Assembly (NCBI GenBank): GCA_030426085.1
Contig: JAUHYW010000042.1
Span: forward strand, 19,799-83,798
Direction: 5' to 3'
DNA length: 64,000 nt
DNA from: a bacterium
GTDB taxonomy: Bacteria; Myxococcota_A; Bradymonadia; UBA7976; UBA1532
The position numbers were made by a program, and so were the translations under genes. Positions within the stretch are counted from its first letter, which is position 1; each line of letters starts with the position of its first letter. Below are positions 1 through 8,781 of this stretch, piece by piece. The notes below the pieces were generated by a model that saw only the letters and a list, made by a program, of their open reading frames with translations, ran no database searches and had not been told where the DNA came from.

Positions 1-280
1 AGAAGGCCTCCGGATCGGCGAAGGCGTGCTCCGGATCGTGGCAGCTCGCACAGGCCACCTCGCCGTCGGCGCTCATGCGGCTGTCGAAGAACAGCGCCCG
101 GCCGAGCACCGCCGCCTGCGGGTCATCGGCCCAGGCGTTGGTCGGGGAGGGGGGCAGGTCGTCGGTGGTCAGGGCGCCGAGGCGCTCGAAGTCGGGGGCG
201 TCGCAGCCGAGGGTGAGCGCGGCGATCAGCAGCGCGGCGCAGCGGGCGGGCGAGGGGAGTGGGGATCGCGAGACGGGCAT
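1..280 (-). CDS. Cytochrome c peroxidase / MauG family lipoprotein (partial, N-terminus only)
   Basis: The minus strand from ATG at 280 reads open to the window edge (93 codons). A GGAGG ribosome binding site lies at 286-290. The protein starts with a basic n-region and a hydrophobic stretch ending in the lipobox LTLGC (residues 22-26), so it is probably a Sec/SPII lipoprotein. A later segment reads LGRALFFDSRMS and then CASCHDPEHAFADP. The CxxCH haem c site after a GRxLFFD motif is the hallmark of the first haem domain of di-haem peroxidases (MauG/CcpA), which act in the periplasm on peroxide. The second haem domain is outside the window, so di-haem status is inferred. The gene diverges from the next one. 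Confidence 0.85.
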   Translation of the reverse strand, partial: MPVSRSPLPSPARCAALLIAALTLGCDAPDFERLGALTTDDLPPSPTNAWADDPQAAVLGRALFFDSRMSADGEVACASCHDPEHAFADPEAF

Positions 281-438
281 GGCATCCTCCAGGGCGGCCG
301 TCGGGGTTCGTCCGTGCGTGCCCGGCGGCCGACCGATCCTTCGGAAAAAAACCGGAGGCCCGAAAAAATGTCCCCGGCGGCGAAGGATCACCCCGGCGCC
401 GGGCACTCAACCCCCGGACGCCCATCGAGGAGCGCTGC

Positions 439-1281
439 GTGTCTCGCTTCGCCATCGCCATCGCCATCGCCATCGCCATCGCCGCCGGCTGGAGCGGCGC
501 GCGGGCCGAGCCGTGCCCGGCGGCGGTGACGCTGCGGGGTGAGGCGCCGGGGCTCGTGGACGCGTTGAGCCGGCGAGGCATCCGCACGCCGCCCGCGCCG
601 GGCTGCGCGGCGCCGGTCGCCCGGATCACGGCGGCCGACGGCGGGTTGCGCGTCGCTCAGGGGGAGGGGGCGCCGGCCGCGGTGCCCGACGTCGAGACCG
701 CCGCCCTGCTCATCGAGACCTGGGTCCGGGCCGACCTCATCGACCCGTTGCTCGCCGCCCGCCGGGGGCCGCCGCCGCCGACCGCCCGGCCCATCACGCT
801 CGACGTCGCCCTCGACGGCGCGTGGACCGACGACCGCGGGAGCTGGCTCGGCGCCCGGGTCGAGGGCTGCATCGCGTTGTCCTGGATCTGCCCTGGCGTG
901 CGCCTGCGCGGCCTCTACGATCCCGGCTGGAGCGGCGAGAGCGCGACCAGCCGGGTGTGGCGAGTCGGCATCGGCGCCCTGGCCACCGCCGACGTGCTCT
1001 TCGGCGACAGCCGGGCCGGGTTGGGGGTCGGGGTCGACGTCGTGCGGACCGATGGCTTGCAGGGCGCCGACGACATCACCGGGGCCCCGCTCTTCGAGTT
1101 GAAGGTCGGCCACGCCTTCCCCCTGGCCGCGCGCTGGGCCGTCGAGGTGAGCGTGGCCGGCGATCTGGCCCTCTGGCCCCGCCGGGCCCGCGGCGCCGCC
1201 GATCTGGAGGCCGAGGGGTTGCCCGGCCTGCCCCGATTCATGGTCCTGGGCGGCCTCGGCGTGCGCTGGCGGGCGCCATGA
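439..1281 (+). CDS. Exported protein, probable outer-membrane or envelope protein of unknown function
   Basis: 280 residues. I chose the GTG at 439 because GAGGAG sits at 427-432 and the protein then begins with a signal peptide: SRF, a run of five Ala-Ile pairs, AAGWSGARA, then mature EPC. A start further upstream would bury the signal peptide. The mature part has cysteines at EPC, GCAAP and EGCIALSWICPG and a C-terminal half rich in alternating hydrophobic/polar stretches and glycine (GIGALATADVLFGD, GLGVGVDVVRTDG, VLGGLGVRW). This fits a small outer-membrane beta-barrel, but I recognise no family. It overlaps the sigma factor gene by ATGA, so its product may be the envelope partner of the sigma/anti-sigma pair that follows. 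Confidence 0.75.
   Translation: MSRFAIAIAIAIAIAAGWSGARAEPCPAAVTLRGEAPGLVDALSRRGIRTPPAPGCAAPVARITAADGGLRVAQGEGAPAAVPDVETAALLIETWVRADLIDPLLAARRGPPPPTARPITLDVALDGAWTDDRGSWLGARVEGCIALSWICPGVRLRGLYDPGWSGESATSRVWRVGIGALATADVLFGDSRAGLGVGVDVVRTDGLQGADDITGAPLFELKVGHAFPLAARWAVEVSVAGDLALWPRRARGAADLEAEGLPGLPRFMVLGGLGVRWRAP
451..480 (+). repeat. Five tandem copies of the hexamer GCCATC inside a signal peptide
   Basis: Positions 451-480 are five perfect copies of a 6-bp unit, encoding Ala-Ile five times in the hydrophobic core of the preceding signal peptide. Because the unit is two codons, copy-number change would lengthen or shorten the h-region without a frameshift. Confidence 0.9.
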
Positions 1282-1865
1282 GCGGGCAGATCATCCCGCT
1301 GCGCCGGGTCGAGGGCGTCGTCGAGGAGATGTCCGACGAGGCGATCCTGGCCGCCTGCGCGGCCGGCGACGCGGCGGCTCTCGGCGCCCTCTTCGACCGG
1401 CACCACGCGGCCGTCTATCGGTTCGTCACCCGCCTGACCGCCGTACACCCCGACGACGTCGACGATCTGGTGCAGGCGACCTTCCTGACGGTGATGAAGA
1501 GCGCCCGCAAGTTCGGCGGGCGCTCGGCGGTGCGCACCTGGATCTTCGGCATCGCGGTCAACACCGTGCGCCGCGAGGCCCGCAGCCGCGGCCGGCGGAG
1601 GCGCCTCGCGCTGGCGGTGTCCGGCGAACCCGAGCGCCCGTCGGCCAGCGTGCACGACGCCGCCGCCCGCCGACAGACGCTGCGCCGGCTCGAGGCGGCG
1701 CTGGCCGAGCTGCCCGAGAAGCTGCGGGTGTGCTTCGTGATGTGCCAGCTCGAAGGGGTGCCCGGCCCCGAGGCGGCCCGGGTGCTCGGCCTGCGCAGCG
1801 GCACGCTGTATCGCCGGATCCACGAGGCGCGCAAGCGGCTCCGGGCCGCGCTGGAGGCGCCATGA
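1278..1865 (+). CDS. RNA polymerase ECF-type sigma-70 factor
   Basis: 195 residues, typical ECF length. ATG at 1278 overlaps the stop of the preceding gene (ATGA). Region 2 is seen at about residues 22-90 (AACAAGDAAALGALFDRHH, then VDDLVQATFLTVMKSARKF and the R-rich 2.4 part VRTWIFGIAVNTVRR). Region 4 is at about 130-190 (LAELPEKLRVCFVM, then the helix-turn-helix GPEAARVLGLRSGTLYRRIHEARKRLR). It would direct RNA polymerase to stress or envelope promoters. The next gene is the cognate anti-sigma factor, coupled by another ATGA overlap, which is the usual arrangement of ECF regulation by a membrane anti-sigma factor. I see no conserved autoregulated promoter. Confidence 0.93.
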   Translation: MSGQIIPLRRVEGVVEEMSDEAILAACAAGDAAALGALFDRHHAAVYRFVTRLTAVHPDDVDDLVQATFLTVMKSARKFGGRSAVRTWIFGIAVNTVRREARSRGRRRRLALAVSGEPERPSASVHDAAARRQTLRRLEAALAELPEKLRVCFVMCQLEGVPGPEAARVLGLRSGTLYRRIHEARKRLRAALEAP

Positions 1866-3202
1866 GCGACTGCGCGAACCTGTCTCACCTGCTGCGGCTG
1901 CGCGACGCGGGCGAGACGGCCGCGGTCGAGGCCCACCTCGCCGAGTGCCCCGCCTGCGCCGAGGCGTGGCGCGATCTGGAGGCTCTGACCGCGCTGGGCC
2001 GGGCCCTGCCCGACGGGCAGCCGGACGCCCGCCGGCGGGAGAGCGTGCGGACCCGGATCCTGGCCGAAGCGACGGCGCCGCCCCCCCGCCCACGGTGGCG
2101 TCTCGTCGCCCTGGCGGCAGCCGCGGCGATCGGCGCGTGGATCGTGGGGACGCAATTCGACTCGGCCCCGCCGCCGCTCGGGCGCATCGCCAGCGCGCCG
2201 GGCGCGGTCTTCAGCGTGAGCAAGACCGGTGGCGACGAAGTGGTCACTCTGAGAGAAGGGCGCCTCACGATCCGGGTGCCTCACTTGGCGGCCGGGCGGC
2301 GTTTTGTCGTGCTCACCGACGACGCCGAGGTCGAGGTGCGGGGCACGGCGTTCACGGTCGAGGCGAGCGACGGCCGGCTGCGGGCGGTGGAGGTCGAGGC
2401 GTGTGTGGTCGAGGTGCGCCCCGCCGGGGCCGACGCGGTGCGGCTGAGGACCGCGCAGCGCTGGCCCACGGATCGGGGAGCGGGGCCGGGACCCCGTGAA
2501 TGGCCAGGGGCGAAGGCCGAGGGGCCGCGAGCGGCGGTCCGCGCGCCGGCCGGACCCCGTGAAGAGACGCGGCCGGGCGATGCGCGCCCGCCGCCTCGGC
2601 GCGCCGACGCGGCGACGACCGAGCCCCCGCCCCGCGGGCCGCGGAAGGCGCGCCCTGATCCGGTCGACGCCCGGCGCGCCGTCGAGGCTCGACCGGCGGG
2701 CGAAGGCGCCGCCGATGCCGGCCCACCGGCGCTCGACGTCGGCGCGGCCGAATCGGGGACCGATGGGTCACATATCGCTGAACCCGACGCATCCCCGGCC
2801 GCGTCGCCCCAGACCGTACGCTTCGACGCCGGGTGGACCGCTCTGCGGGCCGGTCGCCCCGCCGACGCTGCGCCCGCGTTCGCCGACGCCGCCGCCCTCG
2901 GGGGGCCGCTCACCGCCGACGCCCGCTGGTGGCACGCGGTCGCGCTCGGCCGGGCCGGAGACGACGCCGCTGCCCGCCGCGCGCTGACGCATTTCATGAC
3001 GGCCCACCCCGGATCCCCCCGGCGCCTCGAAGCGGCGGTCATGGCCGGCTGGCTGGACTTCGCCGCCGGGCGGGTCGACGCCGCCGAAGCGGCCTTCCGC
3101 GAGGGGCTGGGCGCCCGCCGGGCCGCGGTCCGAGAGAGCGCCCGCACCGGGCTGGCCGCGGTCGCCGACTGGCGGGCGAAGCGGGGCGGCGCGGACGAGT
3201 GA
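1862..3202 (+). CDS. Anti-sigma factor with zinc-finger, FecR domain and TPR-like C-terminus
   Basis: 446 residues, ATG at 1862 in an ATGA overlap with the sigma factor stop. The N-terminus has the anti-sigma zinc motif HLAECPACAE (residues about 24-33). One transmembrane helix follows at about 80-97 (WRLVALAAAAAIGAWIVG), then a FecR-like periplasmic domain at about 105-200 (LREGRLTIRVPHL, EVEVRGTAFTVEA). A long Pro/Arg-rich low-complexity linker runs to about 320, and the C-terminus has TPR-like helices (WTALRAGRPADAAPAFADA, DFAAGRVDAAEAAFREGL). It should hold the upstream ECF sigma factor at the inner membrane and release it on a periplasmic signal. The TPR tail suggests a protein-binding sensor role. 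Confidence 0.88.
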   Translation: MSDCANLSHLLRLRDAGETAAVEAHLAECPACAEAWRDLEALTALGRALPDGQPDARRRESVRTRILAEATAPPPRPRWRLVALAAAAAIGAWIVGTQFDSAPPPLGRIASAPGAVFSVSKTGGDEVVTLREGRLTIRVPHLAAGRRFVVLTDDAEVEVRGTAFTVEASDGRLRAVEVEACVVEVRPAGADAVRLRTAQRWPTDRGAGPGPREWPGAKAEGPRAAVRAPAGPREETRPGDARPPPRRADAATTEPPPRGPRKARPDPVDARRAVEARPAGEGAADAGPPALDVGAAESGTDGSHIAEPDASPAASPQTVRFDAGWTALRAGRPADAAPAFADAAALGGPLTADARWWHAVALGRAGDDAAARRALTHFMTAHPGSPRRLEAAVMAGWLDFAAGRVDAAEAAFREGLGARRAAVRESARTGLAAVADWRAKRGGADE

Positions 3203-3245
3203 GCGTGCGGACGGCGCGCGACCGCGAGTGCGGTATGCTGCGCGG

Positions 3246-5576
3246 GTGAGCGCCCCCCTCCGCATCGCCGGCCCCCGCCGCATCGCCCGCCTCGGCGCGC
3301 TCTGCTTGATGGCCTGGATGCTCGCCCGACCCGCGCCCGTCGCCGCCGCGCGGCTCGTCGTCGACGCTCAGCTTCGCGACGCGCCGCCGGCCGTACGCGA
3401 CGCCGCCCGGGCGCGGATCGGCGAGCTCGTCGGACATCCGCTCGAGCCGGCCGCCGTCGCCGCGGTCGTGCGCGCGCTGGGCCAGCTCCGCGGCGTGGGC
3501 GGCGTCACCGTCGAGACCCGCCCGAACGGCCCCGGCGTCGAGCTGGTCTTCACGCACGACGGCCGGGCGCGGCGGGTGGCCGACGTGGTCTACGTGCTCG
3601 ACGGGCGCATGCTGCCGCCGGCCGAGAGCTGGCGCCTGCACCGCCGCCTCGAGGCCGGGGCCGGGCTCTTCCTCTCGGCCGGCGAGCGCTACCACCCCCA
3701 CCTGTTCACCCGCGACGCCGCCGCCATCGTCGACTGGTACCGCGACCGGGGACACCGGGACGCGACCGTCGAGCCCGACGTCCGGTTGACCGACGATCTC
3801 GCGACGATCACCTTCCGGCTGCGCCCGGGGGCCACCTATCGGGTCGCCCGGGTGAGCGTGGACGGGCTGCCCGAGGGCATCGAGGCGGGCGGCCTGCGCA
3901 CCGCACCCGACGAGCCGTTGTCGGCCAGCGCTGTCGAGCGCGACCGGCGCCAGCTCGCCGATCGCCTGTGCCGGGCGGGTCACCCCCGGGCTGCGGTCAC
4001 CGCCGAGACCCACCAGCTCGCCCCGGATGTGCCCGAGGTCGACGGCCCGCTCGTGCAGCGCCTCGCGATCCGGTTCGCCGCCGAGCCCGGGCCCCGGGTC
4101 ACCACCGGCCGCATCCAGATCGTGGGCCGCCGCGTCCCGTGGCCGATCCAGGTCCAGCTCGCCACCGCCGAGGGCAGCCCCTATTGCCCAGCCGTCGTCG
4201 AGCAGGCCCGGCGCCAGATCGCCGCCTTCCTGCGCGAGCGGGGCGTGCCCGACCCCCGCATCGGCCTGCACACCCGCACCCGCCTCACCCCCGACGGCCG
4301 GCGCATCACCAGCGTGACATTCGATGTGCGCCGCCTCGCCGACGCCCGCATCGAACGCATCTGGTTCGCCGGCAATCGGGTGACCCGGGAGGACGTGCTG
4401 CGCCAGCTCTGCGCCGTCTCGGAGGGCGAGCTGTATCGCCAGGGCGGCGTCGACGCGACCGTGCAGGCCCTGCGCCGCAGCGGCCTCTTCCGCCGGGTCG
4501 ACGCCGAGGTCATCGAGGGCAGCAGCCCCGACCGGGTCTTCCTGACCTTCCGCCTGCGCGAGCGGGAGGCGCTCGGCTTCGACGTGACCAACGCCCGCCT
4601 CATCCTGCGCAACGTCGACGTCTCGGCGTGGCCCGACGACTTCGGCGCCTTCGAGCAGGGGCGCGCCTTCCGCGGGGCGGGGCAGCGGATCGATCTGACC
4701 GGCCAGCCCGACTTTCAGGCCATCGCCGGCCGGGACGACTTCGTCACCCGCCACGTCGTCGGTCGCACCGCCCTCGCCCGGCGCACGACCAGCAACGCCG
4801 GCTTCGAGTCGGAGTGGTACACCCTCACCGCCGGCCCGGGCATCAAGGCGCTCGAGACGGCTTTCATCGCGGTCGTGCTCGGCGAGCTGGAGTACGTCTC
4901 GACCGAGCTGAAGGGCGGCGCCGCGCTGCCCGTGCTCGACGACACCCGCCTGACCGCGGCGGCGCTGCTCGACGCCCGCGCCGATCTGACCCGGCGGGAC
5001 GACGAGCGCATCCAGTATCTCGGCGTCGAGGTGGGCCTCGTGGGCCGCTTCGGGGGGGCCATCGACGGCGGCGAGTCGACCTGGCTCGACACCCTCGGCC
5101 GCCTGCGGGTGCACGTACCGCTGTGGCGCACCGGCCGGGGTCAGCACCTCGTGCTGCGCCTCTCCGCCCGCAACCGGGCGGTCTTCACCTTCGCCGGCGA
5201 CGACGCCGATCTGCCGCCGCACCGCCGTCTCTTCCCGTCCGCCCGGGGCTACGCCAGCAAGGATCTCGGCCTGCGCTTCGACCTGCCCGACGGCGACACC
5301 CTCGACCTCGGCGGCCTGCACGCGGCCGACGCCTCGGCCGAGCTGCGCATCCCGCTGCCCTTCGGCCGGCGCAACGCCCTGACCCCGTTCTTCGACGCCG
5401 CCGCCGTCGCCGACACCCCCGAGGGCCTGCGGGACGACGTCTCGCCCTCGGTGGGGCTGGCGTTTGCGTTCAGCTTCTTCCGCGAGCGCATCGAGGGCGT
5501 GCTGTGGGGGGCCTATCCGCTGCGGGACGACGTCGAGCCGACCTACGTCGGCGGCAGCCTGGGGGGGAACTTCTGA
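3246..5576 (+). CDS. BamA/TamA-family outer-membrane protein with POTRA repeats
   Basis: 776 residues from GTG 3246 (GTG 3228 is an in-frame alternative; neither has a strong ribosome binding site). A signal peptide ends near ARPAPVAAA. POTRA-like units follow: DAAAIVDWYRDRGHRDATVE, YRVARVSVDGLP with REQ-type spacing, and ADARIERIWFAGNRVTREDVLRQL followed by ALRRSGLFRRVDAEV. The last of these is the classic xxGNxxTxxxxLRxxL...L..TGLF pattern. The C-terminal 350 residues look like the beta-barrel surface-antigen domain (PSARGYASKDLG corresponds to the RGY region). The family inserts or translocates proteins at the outer membrane. The POTRA series is longer and less regular than BamA, so I place it as BamA/TamA-like rather than BamA itself. 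Confidence 0.85.
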   Translation: MSAPLRIAGPRRIARLGALCLMAWMLARPAPVAAARLVVDAQLRDAPPAVRDAARARIGELVGHPLEPAAVAAVVRALGQLRGVGGVTVETRPNGPGVELVFTHDGRARRVADVVYVLDGRMLPPAESWRLHRRLEAGAGLFLSAGERYHPHLFTRDAAAIVDWYRDRGHRDATVEPDVRLTDDLATITFRLRPGATYRVARVSVDGLPEGIEAGGLRTAPDEPLSASAVERDRRQLADRLCRAGHPRAAVTAETHQLAPDVPEVDGPLVQRLAIRFAAEPGPRVTTGRIQIVGRRVPWPIQVQLATAEGSPYCPAVVEQARRQIAAFLRERGVPDPRIGLHTRTRLTPDGRRITSVTFDVRRLADARIERIWFAGNRVTREDVLRQLCAVSEGELYRQGGVDATVQALRRSGLFRRVDAEVIEGSSPDRVFLTFRLREREALGFDVTNARLILRNVDVSAWPDDFGAFEQGRAFRGAGQRIDLTGQPDFQAIAGRDDFVTRHVVGRTALARRTTSNAGFESEWYTLTAGPGIKALETAFIAVVLGELEYVSTELKGGAALPVLDDTRLTAAALLDARADLTRRDDERIQYLGVEVGLVGRFGGAIDGGESTWLDTLGRLRVHVPLWRTGRGQHLVLRLSARNRAVFTFAGDDADLPPHRRLFPSARGYASKDLGLRFDLPDGDTLDLGGLHAADASAELRIPLPFGRRNALTPFFDAAAVADTPEGLRDDVSPSVGLAFAFSFFRERIEGVLWGAYPLRDDVEPTYVGGSLGGNF

Positions 5577-5584
5577 GCGGGGGG

Positions 5585-6781
5585 TCAGAAGAGGACGCCC
5601 ACGTCGAGCCAGGTACGCACGAAGGGCAGCGCACCGTCGGGGAAGACGAGCGCGCCGGCGGTGATACTGCGCTGCCAGCGCAGGCCGACGGTCGTGTGGA
5701 CCGCCCCCGTCGGGATCCGGCCGCTTATGCCGAGGCGCCCATGGAGGTGCAGCTCGGTCGCCTCGTTCCGCGCGTCCATCGATCCGTCGAACGCATGTTC
5801 TCGGGCGGCGATGACCCAGGCGAAGGCCGGGCCGAGTTCGAAGCACGCCTCCATACCCGCGAGCACGGGGCAGACGTCGACGAGCAGCGCCCCCTCGACC
5901 GTCGTCCAGCTCAAGGTCAGATCGACCGACTCGTCGGGCGTACGCAGGTGATAGCGCAGGTTCGACCAGCCGGCGCCCAGCTCGCCGACGACCGAGATCA
6001 GCGGCAGACCGACAGGCACGTCGACGGTCGCGGCGACGCGGAAGGCCACGTCGGGGTTCGTCTCGGTGACATCGTCGGACCCGCCCCCGATGGTGGACAG
6101 GCCGACCCCGAGCGAAGGCCCGAAGCGGACCGTCCGCGGCGCGGGGTGTTCGGGCGGCGGCGGCTCTGGTGGCGGCGGCGGCGGGCGGCGGACCGTGACG
6201 ACGGCCTCGGCGCCGGGCACCACCTCGACGGTCACGGGGGGGGTGTCGGCTCGAGCGTCTTCGATCACCGACCACGCGCCGGCCACGAGGTAGGGCCAGC
6301 GCGCGGGGCAGGGCTGGGCCTCCGGCCGCCCGACGAGTCGGACCGCCGTGATGCCATCGGCGCATTGCACTCGCAGCGCCCCGAAGTGCGCCGCAAGCAG
6401 GATGTCGCGCAGATCCGTGGCGTGGGTGCGGGCCCGGGCGTCTTCGGGCGTCTCGGCCAGCACATGGTCGAACAGGGCCAGCGCTTCCTCGTAGCGCCCG
6501 AGCGCCGCGTGGACCCGGCCGGCCATGACCGGGATGATGGGGAAGGTGTGTACGATGTCGGCGTCGAACTCGGCCCGGAAGCGGACCCTCTGCGATTCGA
6601 GCAGGGTGAGGGCGTCGGCGTAGCGCCCTGCTTCGAACAGCGCGTTGGCCCGCTCCACATCGGCGTACACGGCGACCGCGTCGGGCGCGGTGCTCGGCGT
6701 GGATGCCGCGGTCGCCGGGTGGGCCGAGGCGGCGAGCACGACGAACAGCGCGACCGACCGGCCGAGCCACCTGCGCGTCAT
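5585..6781 (-). CDS. Exported TPR / outer-membrane barrel-like protein coupled to a Ser/Thr kinase
   Basis: 398 residues. ATG at 6781 overlaps the kinase stop (ATGA), so it is translated with the kinase. The signal peptide is RWLGRSVALFVVLAASAHPATA. Residues about 40-135 form TPR-like helices (ANALFEAGRYADALTLLE, AALGRYEEALALFDHVL). A small domain with a cysteine pair (RVQCADG, AQPCPAR) resembles the PEGA-type insert, then comes a Pro/Glu-rich linker (PPPPPPEPPPP). The C-terminal ~170 residues look like a membrane-anchored beta-barrel (FGPSLGVGLSTIGGG, GELGAGWSNLRYHL, ending DVGVLF with terminal Phe). This arrangement is common in myxobacterial kinase operons. Function unknown; it is likely an envelope target or sensor partner of the kinase. 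Confidence 0.8.
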   Translation of the reverse strand: MTRRWLGRSVALFVVLAASAHPATAASTPSTAPDAVAVYADVERANALFEAGRYADALTLLESQRVRFRAEFDADIVHTFPIIPVMAGRVHAALGRYEEALALFDHVLAETPEDARARTHATDLRDILLAAHFGALRVQCADGITAVRLVGRPEAQPCPARWPYLVAGAWSVIEDARADTPPVTVEVVPGAEAVVTVRRPPPPPPEPPPPEHPAPRTVRFGPSLGVGLSTIGGGSDDVTETNPDVAFRVAATVDVPVGLPLISVVGELGAGWSNLRYHLRTPDESVDLTLSWTTVEGALLVDVCPVLAGMEACFELGPAFAWVIAAREHAFDGSMDARNEATELHLHGRLGISGRIPTGAVHTTVGLRWQRSITAGALVFPDGALPFVRTWLDVGVLF

Positions 6782-8385
6782 CGAGTCATCCGCAGCAGGG
6801 AGGGGCCGGCCTTCTCCAGATCGAGCGCGCCCACCCCGCCGCCGGGTGTCGGGGGCTGCCGGGGACGCCGAGGGCGCTTGGCGTGCAGAGCCTTCGGTGG
6901 ATCCGGCGGCGCCACGTCGATCACCGACGTCACCTGATTCGTCGTGGGATCGCTCGCCCCGCTCGGCGTCGACGGGGGCCGGGGCGGCTCGGCGTCGGCC
7001 GGGGGATTGGAGGTCGCCGGGGACGCCGCGAATATCGGAGGCGCCGGGCGATCGATGACCCGAGGGCCGACGACAGCGCCCACGGCGATCAAGGCGCCGA
7101 GCCAGAGCCACGGTGAGCGGCGCCGGTGGGATCCGACCACGGGTGGTTCGGCCGGGCCATCCGCCTCGGCCTGCGCCGGCTCGGGGCCTGCGGGCGACCG
7201 AGGGTGGACTTCGGAGGGGGCGGAGGCATCGGGCGGGGGCCCATCGGGCGGCACCGGAGCGTCGTCCGCTCGCGTCGTCGGCCCGTCCACCGACGCCTCG
7301 GCGCGGCCGGGCACGAACGTACGGCTGCCATCCGTGCCTCGCCAGCACACGCCCGAGTGGCTCGGCATCTCGTCTCGGGCGGTGCGATCGGCCCGACACT
7401 CGGCCAGCATGTCGCTCAGACCTACCAGCACTGCGGACAGCCCCTCGGGGCGCGCTTGCGGCGACCGGGCCATGATGGACGCCAGAAACGCTCGGGTGCG
7501 GGGGCCGAGCGGCATGTCCAGCGCCTCGACCGGGTCGAAGCCCGCACGACACTTGCGGATGAGAGCCTCACTGGCGTCGAATCGGGAGAACGGGTGCCGC
7601 CCGAGCATGGCTTCGCAGGCGACGACGCCCAAGGCGTACCAGTCGGTCCACGGCCCGAGGGGCTGCTTCAGCGCCTGCTCGGGTGCCATGTAGCGGGGCG
7701 TGCCGGCGTTCACGGTCGTCGAGGCGTCGTCGCCGTAGGTGCGGGCCAACCCGAAATCGGCCAGCCGGACGACCGCCGACCGGTGGGCGACCGCCTGGAG
7801 CAGGACGTTGCCCGGCTTGATGTCCCGATGCACGAGTCCGTGATCGTGGAGCTCCTGGAGCCCGTGCGCCATGGCGGCGACGATGCGATGCCCCTCGCCG
7901 GGCTCGACCCCGTCCTTCAGCACCGCGCGCAGCGTGCGACCGCCCGCGACGTACTCCATGACCAGCCAGGCGCCCTGCGGAGACGTGCCGAAGTCGAGCA
8001 GCCGCACCACGTTGGGGTGATCGATACGCGCGAGCGCGCGGGCTTCCTGGAAGAGACGCGCCGGGGAAGACAGCCCCGACTCGGGTCGCAGGAGCTTGAG
8101 CGCACAGCGCATGCCTATCGGCTGTTGAAGCGCGAGGAAGACCTCACCCGCGCCGCCGGCTCCGATCGGCTCGACGATGAGGTACTTGCCCCCGAGCAGG
8201 CGCCCGGCTCGGGGGTCGAGCCCCGCCCCGCCTCGCGGCAGGTGCCCGGCCGGGATGCAGTGCATCTCATCGCGGCGGCAGAGCGTCCGGGGGCAGGGGG
8301 CGCCGACCGCTCCGATGCGTTCGCAGCGTGGGCAGACCGCGGGCAGCGGCGGGGGTGCGGTGCGCGGACCTCCGGTGGATGACAT
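6778..8385 (-). CDS. Hanks-type serine/threonine protein kinase with N-terminal zinc-ribbon-like segment
   Basis: 535 residues, ATG at 8385. The N-terminus carries cysteines spaced CPRC ... CPRTLC ... HC (residues 18-43), like a small zinc ribbon. The kinase domain at about 67-330 has all key motifs: glycine loop GAGGAGEVF, catalytic Lys in ALKLL, HRDIKPGN catalytic loop, DFG in LADFGLA, and APE in YMAPEQ. A Pro-rich juxtamembrane segment precedes one transmembrane helix near residue 430 (WLWLGALIAVGAVVG) and a short basic Pro-rich tail. It should be a membrane-anchored cytoplasmic kinase. The translationally coupled next gene encodes an exported protein, suggesting an envelope-linked signalling pair. 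Confidence 0.95.
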   Translation of the reverse strand: MSSTGGPRTAPPPLPAVCPRCERIGAVGAPCPRTLCRRDEMHCIPAGHLPRGGAGLDPRAGRLLGGKYLIVEPIGAGGAGEVFLALQQPIGMRCALKLLRPESGLSSPARLFQEARALARIDHPNVVRLLDFGTSPQGAWLVMEYVAGGRTLRAVLKDGVEPGEGHRIVAAMAHGLQELHDHGLVHRDIKPGNVLLQAVAHRSAVVRLADFGLARTYGDDASTTVNAGTPRYMAPEQALKQPLGPWTDWYALGVVACEAMLGRHPFSRFDASEALIRKCRAGFDPVEALDMPLGPRTRAFLASIMARSPQARPEGLSAVLVGLSDMLAECRADRTARDEMPSHSGVCWRGTDGSRTFVPGRAEASVDGPTTRADDAPVPPDGPPPDASAPSEVHPRSPAGPEPAQAEADGPAEPPVVGSHRRRSPWLWLGALIAVGAVVGPRVIDRPAPPIFAASPATSNPPADAEPPRPPSTPSGASDPTTNQVTSVIDVAPPDPPKALHAKRPRRPRQPPTPGGGVGALDLEKAGPSLLRMTR

Positions 8386-8781
8386 CAGAGAAGCCTCGGC
8401 TGAACGCCACGTTCGTGCAAACCTGACAGATCACGAACGCCGATGCCAGACCGGTTTCCGGGTGCCCGAGAGTGGTTGCCGGAGTTCGGCGAACGGCTGC
8501 GCGGATGGCATACAGAGCATATAGAGGGGCCTGGTGGGGATATGGAGGTATACGGGCGTCGTCTGCCTCTGATGTCATGCGCACGCCAGGATTTTCTTTC
8601 ACATCGCGGCCCGAGTCCGGCAGGCTCGTAGCCGATGGTCGTCGAGGAGCGCACGGTCGGTGGCGTGTTAGACCCGAGTAATCGATCTCCGGTGCTTGCT
8701 CCGTCAGACTCCAACGCAACGCGAGGTCGCGGGGAGCGTGTCTCGCTGCGCGTATGCGGCAGATTGAGCAGAGGCGGCGAG
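8386..8781. other. Intergenic region between divergent genes; likely promoters, no gene seen
   Basis: About 400 bp, visibly less GC-rich than its surroundings (for example GCATACAGAGCATATAG near 8507 and GATATGGAGGTATAC near 8538). It separates the divergent kinase and calcium-repeat protein genes and must hold their promoters. I see no conserved ORF, tRNA or clean operator here. Confidence 0.5.

Noticed and set aside
3039..6770. Very long minus-strand open frame (1243 codons)
   Set aside because: A GC-rich shadow of the POTRA/BamA-like gene and its neighbours; composition is low-complexity Arg/Gly/Ala and no domain is seen.
8635..8781. Longer start of the first TSP3 gene
   Set aside because: It would bury the signal peptide; ATG 8782 with GAGG upstream gives a proper one.
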